Assembly (NCBI GenBank): GCA_965216255.1
Contig: OZ244148.1
Span: forward strand, 5,022,001 to 5,086,000
DNA from: G965216255 sp965216255
Lineage (GTDB): Bacteria > Bacteroidota > Rhodothermia > Rhodothermales > Bin80
Direction: 5' to 3'
DNA: 64,000 nucleotides
The notes beneath the pieces were generated by a model. It searched no databases. It saw only the letters and a list, made by a program, of their open reading frames with translations, and was not told the origin of the DNA. Of this stretch, positions 43,481-52,513 are shown one piece after another. How positions within the stretch are numbered: the stretch's first letter is position 1; every line of letters starts with the position of its first letter. The translations under genes and the position numbers were made by a program.

Positions 43481-45862
43481 ATGAGAAAGCGTCACTTCAT
43501 GAGAGGCTTTGCCTTGTCGTTTGTAATGATTTGCGCTGTTGCGGCATTCGAGGTAGAGCGGTTCTGCGCGCAGCAATCCGACGGCAGCCTGAAAGAGGAC
43601 TGGCGTGGGCTGCGCGCCCTTTACATAGCCACGGACGGTGACAACTGGAGAAACAACACCAACTGGAATGTCACGGACGGCAGCGTTGTGACTGCGGCCA
43701 GTCTTGCCGCCTGGCATGGCATCGAAGTGGCAATGGGACGTGTGACAAAAGTGAGGTTGCCGGAGAATCGGCTGGCAGGAGTGTTGCCGCCCGAATTGGC
43801 AGGTTTATCCATGCTCCAGGTGTTGGATCTTCGGGATAATAATTTGACTGGAAAGATACCGCTGGAGCTCGGCATGCTTGCCGAATTGAGGGAGCTGAAT
43901 TTGGGTGACAAAGATGGAGTGCTGGGCCACAACGCGTTGGAAGGGGCAATACCCCCTGAGCTCGGTAATCTGGCCAATCTGCGATATCTTTTCTTGCAGA
44001 ATAATGCACTGACCGGAGAGATACCGTCTGAGCTGGCCAACCTGCGTCAGTTGGTGTACGTTGTGCTAGGAGGCAATGAACTGGAGGGAGAGATACCGGC
44101 AGGGCTTGGCAGCCTGGCCAATCTGCAACTTCTTGGTTTGCCGGATAATGCACTGACCGGAGAGATACCGTCTGAGCTGGTCAACCTGCGTCAGTTGGAG
44201 AGGCTTTGGCTAGGAGGCAATGAACTGGAGGGAGAGATACCGGCAGGGCTTGGCAGCCTGGCCAATCTGCAACTTCTTGGTTTGCCGGATAATGCACTGA
44301 CCGGAGAGATACCGTCTGAGCTGGCCAACCTCGGTCAGTTGGAGGACCTTTGGCTAGGAGGCAATGAACTGGAGGGGGAGATACCGGCAGGGCTTGGCAG
44401 CCTGGCCAATCTGGGACTTCTTAGTTTGCCGGATAATTCGCTGACCGGAGAGATACCGTCTGAGCTGGCCAACCTCGGTCAGTTGGAGGCTCTTTATCTA
44501 TCAAACAATGAACTGGAGGGAGAGATACCGGCAGGGCTTGGCAACCTGAGCCGACTCGTAGTTCTTCAGTTAGAAGACAACGCATTGATCGGAGCCCTTC
44601 CCATGAGCCTGACCAACCTGCAAGGGCTCAGATGGTTTTATTTTTCGGGTCAGCCTCTTTGCGCTCCGCTAGCCCCCGACTTCCAGGCTTGGCTGCAAGC
44701 TATCGAGTATCACTGTGGAGAAAACTGCGAGCCACTGTCGTTCGCGGAATCGATTCCGGATCAGCGGTTCACCAAAGGAGTGGACATAGGAGCACTGCTG
44801 TTGCCGGCTGCAGACGGAGGGGCGCCGCCGGTCGTATATGATTTGATACCCGAGTTGCCTTTGGGGCTTGTGTTCGATGCCGATTCACTTAAAGTCCATG
44901 GGACGCCGGGGGAGGTGTCGGCGCCTCGCACTTATACCTTTTCGGGAGTCGATGCGGCCGGATCAACCGCGGAGCTGGACTTCTCGGTCCAGGTGGTTGC
45001 CGCTCCCCTTGGATTTGAGCGCGACATACCGGACCAGTCGTATATAGAAGGCCAGGTCATCACTCCGTTGAATCTCCCCGAGGCTACCGGTGGCGCCGGT
45101 TTGGTTTCGTACATGCTGCCGCCGGATCTGCCGCCGGGGCTGGTCTTTACGGCTTCGACGCGGACGCTGAGCGGCACTCCCACGGATGTCTTTCAGCGCA
45201 AGACGTATCGCTATGTTGCCAACGATGAGGAAGAGGCGACGGGGGAGCAGACATTTTCCATTGAGGTAAATCCTTCGGCTTTCGCCTTTGACGGCGCGGT
45301 AGCGGATCAGACGTACACGCCGGGCGAGGCGATACCGGTTCTCACGTTTCCGGAAGCTCGGGCGGGTGTGCTTCCCTATACCTACAGTCTGGTGCCTGCG
45401 CTGCCGGCGGGATTGGTATTCGATGCCACGGCGCACACGCTCAGCGGTACGCCGACAGCGGTGTTTCCGCGAGAGCTCTACCGGTATTCAGCCGGAGATG
45501 CCATTGGGGCGATGGCCGAGTTGACTTTGTACATCCAGGTGGACGAGCGTACTTTTTCGCAGCGCGCCGGGCGTGCACTGCCGGCGGAGTTCCTGCTTCG
45601 GGGGAGCTTCCCCCACCCCTTCGCTACTATGGCCTTCGTGGAATTCGATCTCCCGCAGCGCGCCCGAATCACGCTGGAAGTGCATAATCTGCTTGGACAG
45701 CGCGTCTTGGCATGGCCTCCCAAGGAGATGGAGGCAGGGTGGGGACGCCGATTGAAAATGGATGGCTTGGTGCTACCTTCCGGTACGTACGTGTACCGGA
45801 TAACGGCCGACATGGGTACCCGGGCATCCGTGCGGTCCGCTCGTATGGTAGTGCTGCGGTGA
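43481..45862 (+). CDS. Secreted leucine-rich-repeat protein with Ig modules and T9SS tail (paralogue)
   Basis: 793 residues; same architecture as 35379-37832: signal peptide (LSFVMICAVAAFEVERFCAQ), KEDWRGLRALYIATDGDNW, LRRs with a 48-residue double unit (LTGEIPSELANLRQL, ELEGEIPAGLGSLANLQLLG), cap QPLCAPLAPDFQAWL, three He_PIG-like modules (about 420-690) and a sorting tail starting GSFPHPFATMAFVEFDLP. The YPNPF signature is changed to FPHPF here. The LRR surface differs from the paralogue (PDNALTG against WSNSLTG), while the Ig and tail parts are nearly identical, a pattern suggesting diversification of the recognition region. Confidence 0.92.
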   Translation: MRKRHFMRGFALSFVMICAVAAFEVERFCAQQSDGSLKEDWRGLRALYIATDGDNWRNNTNWNVTDGSVVTAASLAAWHGIEVAMGRVTKVRLPENRLAGVLPPELAGLSMLQVLDLRDNNLTGKIPLELGMLAELRELNLGDKDGVLGHNALEGAIPPELGNLANLRYLFLQNNALTGEIPSELANLRQLVYVVLGGNELEGEIPAGLGSLANLQLLGLPDNALTGEIPSELVNLRQLERLWLGGNELEGEIPAGLGSLANLQLLGLPDNALTGEIPSELANLGQLEDLWLGGNELEGEIPAGLGSLANLGLLSLPDNSLTGEIPSELANLGQLEALYLSNNELEGEIPAGLGNLSRLVVLQLEDNALIGALPMSLTNLQGLRWFYFSGQPLCAPLAPDFQAWLQAIEYHCGENCEPLSFAESIPDQRFTKGVDIGALLLPAADGGAPPVVYDLIPELPLGLVFDADSLKVHGTPGEVSAPRTYTFSGVDAAGSTAELDFSVQVVAAPLGFERDIPDQSYIEGQVITPLNLPEATGGAGLVSYMLPPDLPPGLVFTASTRTLSGTPTDVFQRKTYRYVANDEEEATGEQTFSIEVNPSAFAFDGAVADQTYTPGEAIPVLTFPEARAGVLPYTYSLVPALPAGLVFDATAHTLSGTPTAVFPRELYRYSAGDAIGAMAELTLYIQVDERTFSQRAGRALPAEFLLRGSFPHPFATMAFVEFDLPQRARITLEVHNLLGQRVLAWPPKEMEAGWGRRLKMDGLVLPSGTYVYRITADMGTRASVRSARMVVLR
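44012..44520 (+). repeat. Tandem 144-bp repeats inside LRR gene (copy 2)
   Basis: Units starting GCACTGACCGGAGAGATACC at 44008, 44152 and 44296, with a variant at 44440, give an exact 144-base period. Adjacent units are almost identical; for example the GGCAGCCTGGCCAATCTGCA stretch recurs. Confidence 0.8.
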
Positions 45863-46423
45863 GCACGGCAGAGGATATGGTTCAAAGACTGGCATAAGGG
45901 CATGCTGCGTGGCGGAATGGCCCACCTTGCCCGATGGATTTGCGGTAGGCGCATGGGCAGGGTATGCGGGGCTTGGTGTACGCGGTTATCAATCAGGAAC
46001 AGGCGTGCATGGCCCGGGCCGCATATTTCGATCTTAGGAACGCCCGCGTTCGAGGCGACACGTTTGTCCAGGTGGCCAAAATGTCTCACGCGCATGTGAG
46101 CACTTTCTATGCCATGTGGTTAACCCTATTTCCCGCAACTCTTAATTAACAGTCGGAATGTAGCCGTGTGAATTCAGGGCCATCTAACGGCAGATCCCGG
46201 TTTTGCCCACGCTAACCCGGATAGTTCACCAGCACAGTAGTGATGGGCTCAAGAGTGGTATGTAAGTGTCTAATATATAGTGGATTATATGCTAGACACG
46301 ACGGGCTATGCGAACAGACTGTTATTCAGAGGGCACTTTGAGGGCTTGGGGCAGCGCAGTGTTGTCGGAACAATCTGGCTACAAAACTCTCAGCAGGAAG
46401 CCAAGATCGTGGCCTAATGCGCA
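45863..46423. other. Intergenic with LRR 3' flank
   Basis: The first part matches the 3' flank of copy 1, and 45993-46122 matches the repeat upstream of copy 2. The rest, to the amidase stop at 46424, contains nothing recognised. Confidence 0.5.
45993..46122 (+). repeat. Direct repeat downstream of LRR copy 2
   Basis: Counterpart of 43117-43252 in the same orientation, also beginning TCAGGAACAGGCGTGCATGG and ending GCCATGTGGTTA. Confidence 0.7.
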
Positions 46424-48028
46424 TCACCTTGCGATGACCATCTGCTGCACGGATTCATATACTACACCCGCGAAACTCTCCAATACCAGTCGGTAGAAGT
46501 AAACGCCTCCAGCCAGCCAGCCCGCGTCGAAGGCCGCCGTGTACCAACGACCTTCTTCGCGATAGGCTCCGTCGAGAGTCGCAACCCTTCGGCCTGTTAC
46601 GTCAAAGATGTTGAGGGACACAAGGCCAGGCTGGGCTAGATGGTAGCGGATCGTGGTAGTGCCGCTTGCGGGATTGGGGAAATTATGAGCCAGCACGAAA
46701 TCGTCCGGAGCTCCGACTTCCAGCTCAACACTGGCGAGTATCTGTTCGCGCTCCCGGAGCCCCCGCGCGCTCAGGGTATACGTGATCCGTCCTGATATGG
46801 TAACACCTGTGTCTATGACACGCCCATCTTCTGCTCCCGTGCCTCGAACGAGCGTCTCAGATCTGGTTCCAATCGTTCGATCTATACGGTATCCTAGTAT
46901 ACCTTTGTCTGAGGTAAACGCCCATTTGATGGTCACCACGCCAATCGAGTCTGTCCGGGCAGCCAGCGCAGCCGCGCCAAGCGCGGCATTTCCCGTGCGG
47001 AGCAGGTCCTCCACCGCAACGCGGATATCGTGAAGTCGTTCGTAATTGTTGTCGCCTGGACAGGATGTATTGCCAAAATCACGGTGGCCGCTTATGGCAT
47101 CGGGCCCCGGGCCGTAACGCTCAGAAAAGAAAGCAAACACCGCAAGTAGGGAGTCCAGGGAGGCCTGTGCCATCACGTCCTGGCAGCCGATGCCTTCGGG
47201 CGGATGGTAGCAGCCCATAAGCGACACCCCAATATTTCCGGTATTGTGACCTCCGACGTGCGCGCCCAAGGCTAGGGGAGGGCCATTCTCGAAGGCAATA
47301 GCGCTAAGAAAGGGGCGTCCCTGATACAATCGTCCCTCTTGATCCATCAGAAACTGGTAACCAATGTCTCGCCAGCCCCGGCCGTTTTGATGAAAGTCCT
47401 GGATTCGCTTCACCTGTTCGATGCCTTCCGTACGCGTAACAGCCGAAAAGCCGGCCGTGTGGTGAAGCGTCATATCCACATAACTCGGCCTGTTCAATGG
47501 CTGCGGCGTGCCGATGAAGGGCGCAGCATCCCAATCTCGACGGGTTATCAGCGCGGGCGCAATGATGGCAGATCCACGCCCGCGGATGCTGTGGCCGGTT
47601 TGGCCCGGTTCTTCCTCGTGCAGCGCACTAAACACGCCCGCCGCGAGGATGGAAAGGCTGTCCGCTTGCCCAATTGAAAAACGAAGTGTAAAGACCTGGC
47701 GGGTGTGAAGCACGGTGCCGCGATACGCTGCCAGGAAGGCGGCATCGGTGGCGGAACGCACGATGTAAAGGGGCACCCACGCTTGGCTGCTTCCGAAGCG
47801 AACCTGCCCTGAGAGCGTGTCGCCACTGGCGAGGCCCTGAAGGGCAATGCCTGTGAAGGGAGCGTCAATCTCCTCGCTTGAGAATTCGTAGGCAAGCGTC
47901 TTGCCTGCACGCTCCAGGGATGGTGGTGAAAGTCGCACGAGCGCGTCCACCATGTCCTGGACCATCTGGCCTTGCGCGGTGGACACGAGTGCGCACAACA
48001 GACCCAGCAAGACGGCACTAATTCTCAT
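46424..48028 (-). CDS. Secreted N-acetylmuramoyl-L-alanine amidase (Amidase_2/PGRP-like) with T9SS tail
   Basis: 534 residues: signal peptide (LLGLLCALVSTAQGQ), an N-terminal domain, then an Amidase_2/PGRP domain at about 155-330. The zinc ligands are seen as His in LHHTAGF, His in ISGHRDFG and Cys in NTSCPGDNN; GYQFLMDQEGRLYQGRP and GNIGVSLMGCY are also typical. A fibronectin-like stretch (ITYTLSARGLRE) leads to a sorting domain (HNFPNPASGTTTIRYHLA, GRRVATLDG, VYFYRL). It likely cleaves peptidoglycan amide bonds outside the cell. It is the last gene of the minus-strand export cluster, 21 bases after the PorV gene. Confidence 0.92.
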   Translation of the reverse strand: MRISAVLLGLLCALVSTAQGQMVQDMVDALVRLSPPSLERAGKTLAYEFSSEEIDAPFTGIALQGLASGDTLSGQVRFGSSQAWVPLYIVRSATDAAFLAAYRGTVLHTRQVFTLRFSIGQADSLSILAAGVFSALHEEEPGQTGHSIRGRGSAIIAPALITRRDWDAAPFIGTPQPLNRPSYVDMTLHHTAGFSAVTRTEGIEQVKRIQDFHQNGRGWRDIGYQFLMDQEGRLYQGRPFLSAIAFENGPPLALGAHVGGHNTGNIGVSLMGCYHPPEGIGCQDVMAQASLDSLLAVFAFFSERYGPGPDAISGHRDFGNTSCPGDNNYERLHDIRVAVEDLLRTGNAALGAAALAARTDSIGVVTIKWAFTSDKGILGYRIDRTIGTRSETLVRGTGAEDGRVIDTGVTISGRITYTLSARGLREREQILASVELEVGAPDDFVLAHNFPNPASGTTTIRYHLAQPGLVSLNIFDVTGRRVATLDGAYREEGRWYTAAFDAGWLAGGVYFYRLVLESFAGVVYESVQQMVIAR

Positions 48029-48049
48029 CCAGAGTCACATTCCAGTCAC

Positions 48050-49105
48050 TCAGAAGGCCAGGTTGACTGTGAACCAGTGCGTTTGCGTCAAACGGCCAAA
48101 ATCAGCGTAGGCGTAATCGAAGGAGGCCCGCAGCGAACGGTCCACACGGACATTCACACTCGCTCCTGCCGTGAAGCCTTGCTCACCCTCCGGCTCGAAT
48201 AGATTGCGGTAGCCGGTACGGAAGGCTAGTAGTTCACGAAAGCTATACTCCACGCCCGCATTTACATACTCGGCGTTGTCGTTGGGGTGCGCGGCATCCG
48301 TGGAAACGAGTAGGCGGTGGGTTCCGGTGCGGTAGGCATCCCACGCCAGTCCAATCCTGAAAAGAAGGGGTAGGGCGTGTGCGTCCATCCGATACTGGGC
48401 ATTGACGATATCTACCGTACCTTCAACGTTCGGGTTGGGGTCCTCGCTGAAAAGAATATCCCTGCCATCCATGCGCATCTTTGGGCCCAGGTTGGACATG
48501 CTCGCACCCAGGCGCAGCTTTTGGTATGGTGTAACGAAAAGGGTTCCAACATCAAAGGCGATGGCAGAGGCCGTGCTGTGCCAGATACGTTCCTGAATGT
48601 ACTTCAGAGATCCCCCGATGGAGAACCGGTCTGTCAGGCTTCGCCCAAACGAGGCTTGGATGGCAAAATCCTGCACCTTGAATTGCTCCCCGGTCCCCGT
48701 TGGCTGCTCTTCAGTTCGCACGGTCATATTGCCTGAATCGACAATCAGGAAAGACACGGCCATGGTGCCAAGGCTGCGGACATGGGTGCCGAATGCCGCC
48801 ATGCTATAGTCCACGTCAGCCAGGTAGCGCGTACTATTGAGTTGGAGCGCACTTCCCCGCAAGGCAGCCAGCCCGGCCGGGTTCCAGTATACGGACGAAA
48901 GATCGCTGGCCTCCGCTACAAAAGCGCCGCCCAGCGCAATGGCACGAGCTCCGACGCCAATCTTGAGGAATTGCGCTGCCGTGGTACCAACCCGGGTAAT
49001 GCTCCGGTCTTCTAATGCCGCCGGATCTTCCTGTGCGCATACCGGAAGGGATGCCACCAGGAAGATGGCCCCAAGCACTCCTTGGCAGCACGCCCGTATG
49101 CGCAT
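48050..49105 (-). CDS. porV: PorV/PorQ-family outer-membrane protein
   Basis: 351 residues with signal peptide (VLGAIFLVASLPVCAQ). The PorV/UPF0164 signature follows: AAQFLKIGVGARAIALGG, SSVYWNPAGLAAL and, later, repeated beta strands with GGSLKYIQERIWHSTAS, GTLFVTPYQKLRLGASMSN, EYSFRELLAFRTGYRN and a terminal aromatic strand ending LAF. In T9SS, PorV shuttles cargo from the translocon to the attachment complex. Here it sits between two sorting-tail cargo genes, supporting a dedicated secretion role. The start is 12 bases after the upstream gene. PorV against PorQ cannot be decided, so the symbol is provisional. Confidence 0.85.
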   Translation of the reverse strand: MRIRACCQGVLGAIFLVASLPVCAQEDPAALEDRSITRVGTTAAQFLKIGVGARAIALGGAFVAEASDLSSVYWNPAGLAALRGSALQLNSTRYLADVDYSMAAFGTHVRSLGTMAVSFLIVDSGNMTVRTEEQPTGTGEQFKVQDFAIQASFGRSLTDRFSIGGSLKYIQERIWHSTASAIAFDVGTLFVTPYQKLRLGASMSNLGPKMRMDGRDILFSEDPNPNVEGTVDIVNAQYRMDAHALPLLFRIGLAWDAYRTGTHRLLVSTDAAHPNDNAEYVNAGVEYSFRELLAFRTGYRNLFEPEGEQGFTAGASVNVRVDRSLRASFDYAYADFGRLTQTHWFTVNLAF

Positions 49106-49118
49106 GACAGGTTGACTA

Positions 49119-52100
49119 TTACTTGATGACGGCGAACTTGCCGATGAACGTACCTTCCGGGCTGTCCACGTGGAAGAGATACAGGCCGTAGGACAAATTC
49201 ATGTTGTCTCTCGTTCGCATGTTCCAGAACACCTTGCCGTCGTCCAGGCTGCTGTCGTGATGGAGCGTTTCGACCAACTCTCCTGACAGCGTATAGATGC
49301 GGATGCTACACTGGCGGGGAACGTTGGCAAAGTAGAGCCGACGCTCTCCGCGCTCCGTGCGCGCAATGGGATTACGCGGCTCGAACGAGGCGGTGGCCAC
49401 ATAGGGGTTGGGCACCACGTAAATGTCCGATAACTCCTGCGCCGCCAGCGTGGCCTCCGTTGCTGCTGCCGTGGTGTGAAAGCTGAAGCTGTCCTGGCCG
49501 GAGAACGGCTTGCGCGTCGTGATGAGCAATACGTCTCCGTCGCTCGGCGGCGTGCCCGTATCCATGAGCCGCACCTCCCACGTGGCAGTCAGGACATTGT
49601 CTATCATCTCCAGAAAGATGATCTGCTCATCGACATCCCAGTTGCCGTTACGGTTGAGATCGGGAGCAAACACATCAATGGGCAGGCTGGCCTGCGTCAG
49701 GTTGACGGCCTCGAAGGGGATGGGGAGATTATTGTTGAAGCTTGATCCCACTATGTCGCCGCGGAAGCGAATCTCGTAGTCGAAGGGCTGCGCGCGGCGT
49801 CCCGGGCCCGCGGATGCCACCCGGACGTCGAACGGGATATCCGCGTTGGCGACAACCCAGCCTGATCCATCCAGATTGACCTCCAGCGAATCGTCGTCCA
49901 CGAAAAGGTGTATGCCCTCAAAGACCAGGTTTGCCTCTTCACCGGCAAGAAGCGTGCTGCGATACAGCGGCGCATACTGGAAGGTCGCTGTAATATCGGC
50001 TCCTGCGTCTACGCCTGCACTTGGCAGCAGCTGTATGCTCCCAAGCAAGATGTTGGCCGTGTATTCGGTTTCCGGCGCAAGGAGCCGGCCATCGGCGGTC
50101 CGCACCTGCAACGTTCCCGGAACGAGATTGCGGTAGCCCGTGGTCTGGCTCCTGCCGGGCGTGGCCCTGAGGCTGGCCGTTACCGGCCCCTCGTTAATGA
50201 TCGTGTATGCGGCCTTTGCCTCGTGCTCTTCGAAAACAAGCCGGTATGTCTGGCCATCCCGCACTGCGAGTGGGTCCACCACCGTGAATGTGATGCGACC
50301 CGTGCCAGAGCCGGACTCGCGTACTAGCCCCTCTTTCCCAAAGACGGAGGGAGGCACATAGCCGGCGACGCGCGGCCTGGGCGTCGCAGCCAGCGAGTTG
50401 ACATCATAGATGAAGGAGTCCGTAGTGGGGTCATATGTGATAATCTTGCTCGTTTCGCTTGGCGGTATGCCGCCGGCAAAGGTACCTTCGGCCTCGCCTG
50501 CGTAACCGCGATCATAGGCCGTAACGGCATAGTAATAGGTCTGCCCGTTGACGACATTGTTAGAGTCGACAAACGTATGGAAGAGGCCCGTGTCTCCGCC
50601 AAGGTCATATGAGACGCCTCTGCCGGGGTACGGGATCGCGGATGCTCCCGTAATACCGTTCTTGAGATCGAATTTGGCCTCTACGCCTCGCACGGTAGTG
50701 AGGGGCGAGAAGAGGAATTTGCTCCCGTTGATGTCCGTAATGGTTTGCCGGTCGGAAAATTCATGGTCCGTGGACCGGTACAGGACATAGCCCTCGAAAT
50801 CACGTTCCTGCGTGAGCGGGTCAACGGACTGTTCGGCCACATCATCCCAGTACAGTGTCACCTTTCTGTCACCTACCGCGGCCCTCAAATTGGGCTTCTT
50901 GGGCGGCTTGGCAAACACGTACCCGACATCGTAAATCTGCTGGGCGATATCCGCGTTCAGTCGGAGGTCTGCCCGGTTTTCGCCCACGATGAGTGCTATG
51001 GAGAAGCGCTTGGTGTCGCCAGCCCGGAGGCGAAAATCCCCGGATCCGTACAGGAAGACATAGTCGCCCGGTGCCGAGGGCACGACGTCGAAGCGGCCCG
51101 GTGTGACGAGGTCCCAGAGCCGCTCGTCATTGGAGACGCGGTTGCCGGCAAACGGAGGAGAGGCGAACGAGGTCAGACCGAACTGGTCGCTTTCGTCAAT
51201 ATCCGTAAATTCGAAATTAGGCTCCCCGGGCTTCGTGATATCGAATAGGTCGCCTGCCGTAGGCACGCCATCACCTTCTCCAGTGTCGCCCGTTCCCGGT
51301 ATGCCGTCCAGGCCCACATCATCCTCATCCGGCCGCCAGTCGCCGTCGTTGTCTATGCCGTCAGTCCATGACTCGTCCACATAGCCGTCGTTGTCATTGT
51401 CGATGCCATCATCGTCCACGCCCGGGCTTTCGAGAAATTTGTACCCGAAATAGCCCGGAACCCGTCCCGCGACATCGCTGCGCCCGTCATCATCCCAGGC
51501 GAAGACCATGTTGAGGTTCTGGTCGTAGAAGGCCCAGTCATCAGGCCAGTCCCGCGGCCCCCCGACGTGCGGGTCGCCCCACATGCCGAAGACGACCTTA
51601 TCGAGATCCTTCTCGCTCTTGTTGGTAATTTTGTAAATGAGAAAGATTACGTCTTCCGCCAGCGGGTTGGCCCACTGATAGAGGCGCACCTCTACTTCCA
51701 GGCCAAGTCCTCGCCTGGTGCTGTCAGACGGGGAGGGCCAGTAGCTGAATTCGCTGTTATGGTAGTCGTTCATGAAGTAGAGCGTCTCCTTGTCCGCATT
51801 CGAGGCGCCCTGCTGCAGCGCGCCTGGCCACAGGTACTGTTCCAGTGCCTCGTTGTACCAGTCATCCGGCCAGGAATCCGGCTTGCCGTCTAGGTCCGTA
51901 TCCACGGCATCGTTGGTCGGAATCTTGTCCGAAACCGGATTCACGACCTGGAGGCCCGCAAAGGAGCCTACGGGCTGCGCACACGGGATGGGCTGCCAGC
52001 CCCAGAATACAGAGCCGTCCGGCGAAATTTCGCCCCCGTTCGAAACGAGTCCATCTGAGACAATATGCATCACGTAGACGGGCTGGCCGTCCGCGCCCAG

Positions 52101-52511
52101 TACTGGGCTACCCGCGTCGTCCAGAAGTGCCACACTCTGTGGGTCCCTCGGCCTGCCGTCCTGCCGGTAGGTATCCACCACCTCTGCTGCGACGAAGGGA
52201 CCAAATTCGTACCCGTATCCGAGCCCGTTCCAGACGATGTCCGTTATTGTGTTGCCCGGAGCAGAAATGGATCCGAAATTGAAGATCTGGCTCGTAATCC
52301 GGTTGCCGTTAAGGATGGCATCGCGCCGATTCGTGACGTCCTCGTCACATTCCGGAAGTGCTTGGGCGCGAAGCGGTTTGGCCGCCATGCGCTCGATCCA
52401 CTGTGCTACTTCACTGGCAGACCAGCTGCGCACGCGCAGGTCTTGCCCGGTGGCCAGCTGCGGTGCGGCACAGGCGACAATGAGCAGTCCAGGAAGGAAG
52501 CGGCGATGCAT
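49119..52511 (-). CDS. Large secreted protein with calcium-loop region and C-terminal sorting tail
   Basis: 1130 residues with signal peptide (LLIVACAAPQLATG). About residues 365-410 are rich in Asp/Asn loops (DDDGIDNDNDGYVDESW, DGIDNDGDWRPDEDDVG) of thrombospondin-3/dockerin-like calcium type. A fibronectin-III-like part follows (KVTLYWDDVAEQSVD, GQTYYYAVTAYDRGYAGEAEG). The C-terminus (VPNPYVATASFEPRNPI, CSIRIYTLSGELVETL, LYLFHVDSPEGTFIGKFAVIK) is a sorting-type domain of the VPNPY variant. Such proteins commonly accompany TonB receptors and PorV in Rhodothermia; their function is unknown. It lies 2 bases after the TonB receptor gene, so the two are co-transcribed. Confidence 0.85.
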   Translation of the reverse strand: MHRRFLPGLLIVACAAPQLATGQDLRVRSWSASEVAQWIERMAAKPLRAQALPECDEDVTNRRDAILNGNRITSQIFNFGSISAPGNTITDIVWNGLGYGYEFGPFVAAEVVDTYRQDGRPRDPQSVALLDDAGSPVLGADGQPVYVMHIVSDGLVSNGGEISPDGSVFWGWQPIPCAQPVGSFAGLQVVNPVSDKIPTNDAVDTDLDGKPDSWPDDWYNEALEQYLWPGALQQGASNADKETLYFMNDYHNSEFSYWPSPSDSTRRGLGLEVEVRLYQWANPLAEDVIFLIYKITNKSEKDLDKVVFGMWGDPHVGGPRDWPDDWAFYDQNLNMVFAWDDDGRSDVAGRVPGYFGYKFLESPGVDDDGIDNDNDGYVDESWTDGIDNDGDWRPDEDDVGLDGIPGTGDTGEGDGVPTAGDLFDITKPGEPNFEFTDIDESDQFGLTSFASPPFAGNRVSNDERLWDLVTPGRFDVVPSAPGDYVFLYGSGDFRLRAGDTKRFSIALIVGENRADLRLNADIAQQIYDVGYVFAKPPKKPNLRAAVGDRKVTLYWDDVAEQSVDPLTQERDFEGYVLYRSTDHEFSDRQTITDINGSKFLFSPLTTVRGVEAKFDLKNGITGASAIPYPGRGVSYDLGGDTGLFHTFVDSNNVVNGQTYYYAVTAYDRGYAGEAEGTFAGGIPPSETSKIITYDPTTDSFIYDVNSLAATPRPRVAGYVPPSVFGKEGLVRESGSGTGRITFTVVDPLAVRDGQTYRLVFEEHEAKAAYTIINEGPVTASLRATPGRSQTTGYRNLVPGTLQVRTADGRLLAPETEYTANILLGSIQLLPSAGVDAGADITATFQYAPLYRSTLLAGEEANLVFEGIHLFVDDDSLEVNLDGSGWVVANADIPFDVRVASAGPGRRAQPFDYEIRFRGDIVGSSFNNNLPIPFEAVNLTQASLPIDVFAPDLNRNGNWDVDEQIIFLEMIDNVLTATWEVRLMDTGTPPSDGDVLLITTRKPFSGQDSFSFHTTAAATEATLAAQELSDIYVVPNPYVATASFEPRNPIARTERGERRLYFANVPRQCSIRIYTLSGELVETLHHDSSLDDGKVFWNMRTRDNMNLSYGLYLFHVDSPEGTFIGKFAVIK

Positions 52512-52513
52512 GC

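Noticed and set aside
35908..44520. CRISPR-like repeat array
   Set aside because: The 144-bp periodic repeats are coding and in frame with LRR motifs; there are no short palindromic repeats with unique spacers and no cas genes.
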